Positions 40,904 through 42,924 of a stretch of DNA of 42,924 bases are shown here, piece after piece; position 1 is the first letter of the stretch; every line of letters starts with the position of its first letter. Both the position numbers and the translations under genes were made by a program. Source of the DNA: Aliivibrio_A kagoshimensis (GTDB lineage Bacteria; Pseudomonadota; Gammaproteobacteria; Enterobacterales; Vibrionaceae); contig NZ_JAKJSQ010000034.1 in the NCBI RefSeq assembly GCF_050337105.1, positions 1-42,924 of the forward strand, read 5' to 3'. Under the pieces are notes generated by a model that saw only the letters and a program-made list of their open reading frames with translations, had not been told where the DNA came from and did not search any database.

Positions 40904-42097
40904 CTCCTTCCAATGCATTGAACAGTTTTTTCCGCTCGCTTTCGCTTGATACAACGCCTCATCTGCATTATCTATACACACCTCTATATCTCGGTCTCTA
41001 TCCGTTGATAAGTAGCAGCCAATAGAAACTGTCACACTCAGTTTATAGCCTGGGTAGCTAAGCCCTGAAACCTCACTACGAATCTCTTCTGCTATCTTTG
41101 CTAAGTCACACTGATCACTTTTGTTGATCAATACCAAATACTCTTCACCGCCATAACGAATTGCCACATCAGCTTTGTGAGTCGTATAAGTGCTCAGCAC
41201 CGTCGCAACATCTATGATAACCTGATCCCCCATTCGATGACCAAAGGTGTCATTGATAGCTTTAAAGTCATCGATATCAATCATTAAAAAGCCATGAGGA
41301 TGTCTATTTTTATTCAGCTCTTGATTAAATCCGATAGCAGATTCACTGAGGAAATAACGGTTCTTTAGTCCTGTTAGCGCATCGGTCTGACTTTGATTTC
41401 GAAGATTAATTGAATTAGCTCTTAATCGCAATTGTCGGTTTCTTGCTTTTTCAAAATGGACAAAGTTTGACAAACACTCCCTCTCTCTACGCACACATGC
41501 AAACAGACTCATCAAAAATACGCCGCCAATAATCGACACCCTATCCAGTTCACGCATACGATCAAACTCTAGCAACGGTGGATAGATCCATATCAGATAT
41601 CCCGCTAAACACGCGAACAAAGTAAAGAGTGAAAAAGGAAACGACATTCTTGAAAAGGCAGCGATATACACCATGACAATGATCACACCACTTTGATAGT
41701 TATAATCCCCATTATTGATAGCAAGCACGCCAAACCAAACGATCGAGATATTAACCAATTGCAGTAAAATTAATTCGCACTGTTCTAAATATTTAGCACT
41801 CTTTTTCTTTACTATAAATAACATAACCAAGCTAATTAAAGAGACAGTGAAACGGATAAGTATCGCTTCTGTTGTGTACTCTCCCAAATGAACAGCATCG
41901 ACGACCGAGAAAGCTAAATAGACTAAAACAGCTAACATTAAATAGTTTGAATAAGGGGAGATCACTTGATGAATATAGAAATGCCGATAACGCATTTTCA
42001 TTATCGGTGATAATACCTGTTTCCGTGTTTCAATCGTCTTGTAGAATCGACTCAAATTACCACTCCAATACACATCAAACAATGGAACAAAGATCAC
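40889..42097 (-). CDS. Membrane-bound diguanylate cyclase (GGDEF)
   Basis: A 402-residue protein from a GTG start at 42097; an ATG at 42001 (residue 33) is also possible and neither has a good Shine-Dalgarno. About six hydrophobic helices occupy residues 52-205, followed by a GGDEF domain (about 235-395). The active-site motif is GGEEY (316-320), where F is the usual last residue. Metal and GTP residues are present (DIDDFKAINDTFGHRMGD). The inhibitory RxxD site five residues before the motif reads HKAD (307-310), so product inhibition through this site is probably lost. It should make c-di-GMP in response to an unknown membrane signal. A candidate receptor, PlzD, is encoded in the same window. 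Confidence 0.88.
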   Translation of the reverse strand: MIFVPLFDVYWSGNLSRFYKTIETRKQVLSPIMKMRYRHFYIHQVISPYSNYLMLAVLVYLAFSVVDAVHLGEYTTEAILIRFTVSLISLVMLFIVKKKSAKYLEQCELILLQLVNISIVWFGVLAINNGDYNYQSGVIIVMVYIAAFSRMSFPFSLFTLFACLAGYLIWIYPPLLEFDRMRELDRVSIIGGVFLMSLFACVRRERECLSNFVHFEKARNRQLRLRANSINLRNQSQTDALTGLKNRYFLSESAIGFNQELNKNRHPHGFLMIDIDDFKAINDTFGHRMGDQVIIDVATVLSTYTTHKADVAIRYGGEEYLVLINKSDQCDLAKIAEEIRSEVSGLSYPGYKLSVTVSIGCYLSTDRDRDIEVCIDNADEALYQAKASGKNCSMHWKEKQHH

Positions 42098-42281
42098 GTT
42101 ATATTCATTTCTTATTATAAGTGATCTTGCTCTCTATAGCAGTCAAAATCCAATATTCTATTACTGTATTGGCTTCATATGCTGACTATTTATACTCATG
42201 TTACCCCGACTTCCTTGCTAATAATTACGCTAATTCTCTCTGTTTATTCGTGTTCTAACCTAGCCGAATACCCTATGTGCG

Positions 42282-42315
42282 AAAAAGCCCTGAATCGTGA
42301 GATTCAGGGCTTTTA
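42282..42315 (-). terminator. Distal terminator of the rRNA/tRNA operon
   Basis: AGCCCTGAATC pairs with GATTCAGGGCT around a 4-nt loop. On the minus strand it is followed by TTTTTC. It is the second of two related terminators after tRNA-Trp. Confidence 0.75.
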
Positions 42316-42342
42316 AATATGGTTCTTAACTTTATCACAGAC

Positions 42343-42373
42343 GAAAAAAAACCTGAATCGTTAGATTCAGGTC
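42343..42373 (-). terminator. Proximal terminator of the rRNA/tRNA operon
   Basis: ACCTGAATC and GATTCAGGT form a 9-bp stem with loop GTTA, followed on the minus strand by eight T. It begins about 10 nt after the tRNA-Trp 3' end. Confidence 0.9.
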
Positions 42374-42382
42374 TTTTAAATA

Positions 42383-42459
<77 letters not shown>

Positions 42460-42471
42460 GTTGCAATTTAA

Positions 42472-42548
42472 TGGCGGAGTGGACGGGACTCGAACCCGCG
42501 ACCCCCGGCGTGACAGGCCGGTATTCTAACCAACTGAACTACCACTCC
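42472..42548 (-). tRNA. tRNA-Asp (anticodon GTC)
   Basis: Seventy-seven nucleotides with an encoded CCA end. The acceptor stem is GGAGTGG/CCACTCC, the anticodon loop CTGTCAC has GTC, and the T arm has GGTTCGAGTCC. It lies between 5S rRNA and tRNA-Trp, as in E. coli rrnC. Confidence 0.95.
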
Positions 42549-42577
42549 GCAGTGTCTATTCAGCATTATGCTATTTA

Positions 42578-42697
42578 AAGCCTGGCGATGTCCTACTCTC
42601 ACATGGGGAAACCCCACACTACCATCGGCGCTACTGCGTTTCACTTCTGAGTTCGGCAAGGAATCAGGTGGGTCCACAGCGCTAAGGTCGCCAAGCA
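42578..42697 (-). rRNA. rrf: 5S ribosomal RNA
   Basis: About 120 nt beginning TGCTTGGCGACC and ending in GGTCGCCAAGC-complementary sequence (GCCAGGC). It contains the conserved CCGAACTCAGAAGTGAAACG and GGTAGTGTGGGGTTTCCCC. It is typical of a gammaproteobacterial 5S rRNA and follows 23S by about 110 bp. The ends are accurate to a few bases. Confidence 0.93.
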
Positions 42698-42808
42698 AAT
42701 TCTTACAATTCGGAAAGTTTCTTAGCAATTGACTAAATCTTAAAGTTTCTCAAAACACACTTAAGCGCTCATCTTATTTGAATCCGAACAAAACCACTTG
42801 GGTGTTGT

Positions 42809-42924
42809 ATGGTTAAGCCTCACGGGCAATTAGTACCAGTTAGCTCAATGCCTCGCAGCACTTACACACCTGGCCTATCAACGTTGTAGTCTCCAACAAC
42901 CCTTTAGGACGCTTAAAGCGTCAG
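42809..42924 (-). rRNA. rrl: 23S ribosomal RNA, 3' end (partial)
   Basis: The last about 116 nt of 23S rRNA, cut by the window edge. Minus-strand sequence includes GTTGATAGGCCAGGTGTGTAAG and ends GTGAGGCTTAACC, the standard 23S 3' end. The rest of the operon lies outside the window. Confidence 0.92.

Noticed and set aside
42179..42316. 45-codon plus-strand ORF with a lipoprotein-like N-terminus
   Set aside because: It has no ribosome-binding site, its 3' third is the rRNA operon terminator hairpin, and the lipobox (VYSC) is poor.
42468..42728. 86-codon minus-strand ORF across 5S rRNA and tRNA-Asp
   Set aside because: It is read entirely through structural RNA genes and has no protein-like features.

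Overview
The window is chromosomal DNA of a gammaproteobacterium, most likely a Vibrionaceae member (Vibrio or a close relative). The basis is gene content and order: radA, a two-PilZ-domain protein resembling Vibrio PlzD, serB, an AhpA/YtjB-type protein, a deoCABD cluster, nupC and yjjV; a stand-alone second elongation factor G; and an rRNA operon ending 23S-5S-tRNA-Asp-tRNA-Trp. The species cannot be named from the sequence alone.

Layout. 1-5.1 kb is accessory in character: a divergent TetR regulator and small membrane protein with two matching palindromic operators, a DUF4143 AAA ATPase behind tandem palindromes, an amidohydrolase remnant, and a non-housekeeping ABC-F ATPase. The ABC-F gene is preceded by a previously unlisted 26-codon ORF with a near-perfect Shine-Dalgarno and by RNA that can fold over the ABC-F ribosome-binding site. 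This looks like a leader-peptide attenuator and is the most interesting candidate in the window. 5.1-8.4 kb is a ProXWV-type glycine betaine/compatible-solute ABC transporter operon. 8.4-11.6 kb holds a Dcu-type C4-dicarboxylate transporter with an FNR-like box, a small ABM-like protein with a WYL regulator, and a secreted rhodanese. 11.6-18 kb holds fusA2, a DUF1127/LysR divergent pair, an ICMT-like methyltransferase, a PAP2 phosphatase and radA.

18.1-28.6 kb runs plzD, serB, ytjB, then the nucleoside salvage block deoCABD-xapX-nupC on the minus strand, with a consensus CRP site before nupC and several unexplained palindromes before deoC and xapX. 28.6-38 kb is a compact minus-strand run phoB-phoR-pstS-pstC-pstA-pstB-phoU-yjjV, whose only recognisable promoter is a Pho box plus -10 upstream of phoB. 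This places phosphate sensing, uptake and signalling in one probable transcription unit. 38.1-42.1 kb has rdgC, the tRNA-hydroxylation gene trhP with a YfhL ferredoxin directly behind it, and a membrane diguanylate cyclase. The window ends in the 3' part of an rRNA operon, read on the minus strand, with two tandem, sequence-related terminators.

All calls are from reading translated sequence and motifs. No database search, folding program or alignment was run. No CRISPR array, insertion sequence, integrase or prophage was seen.
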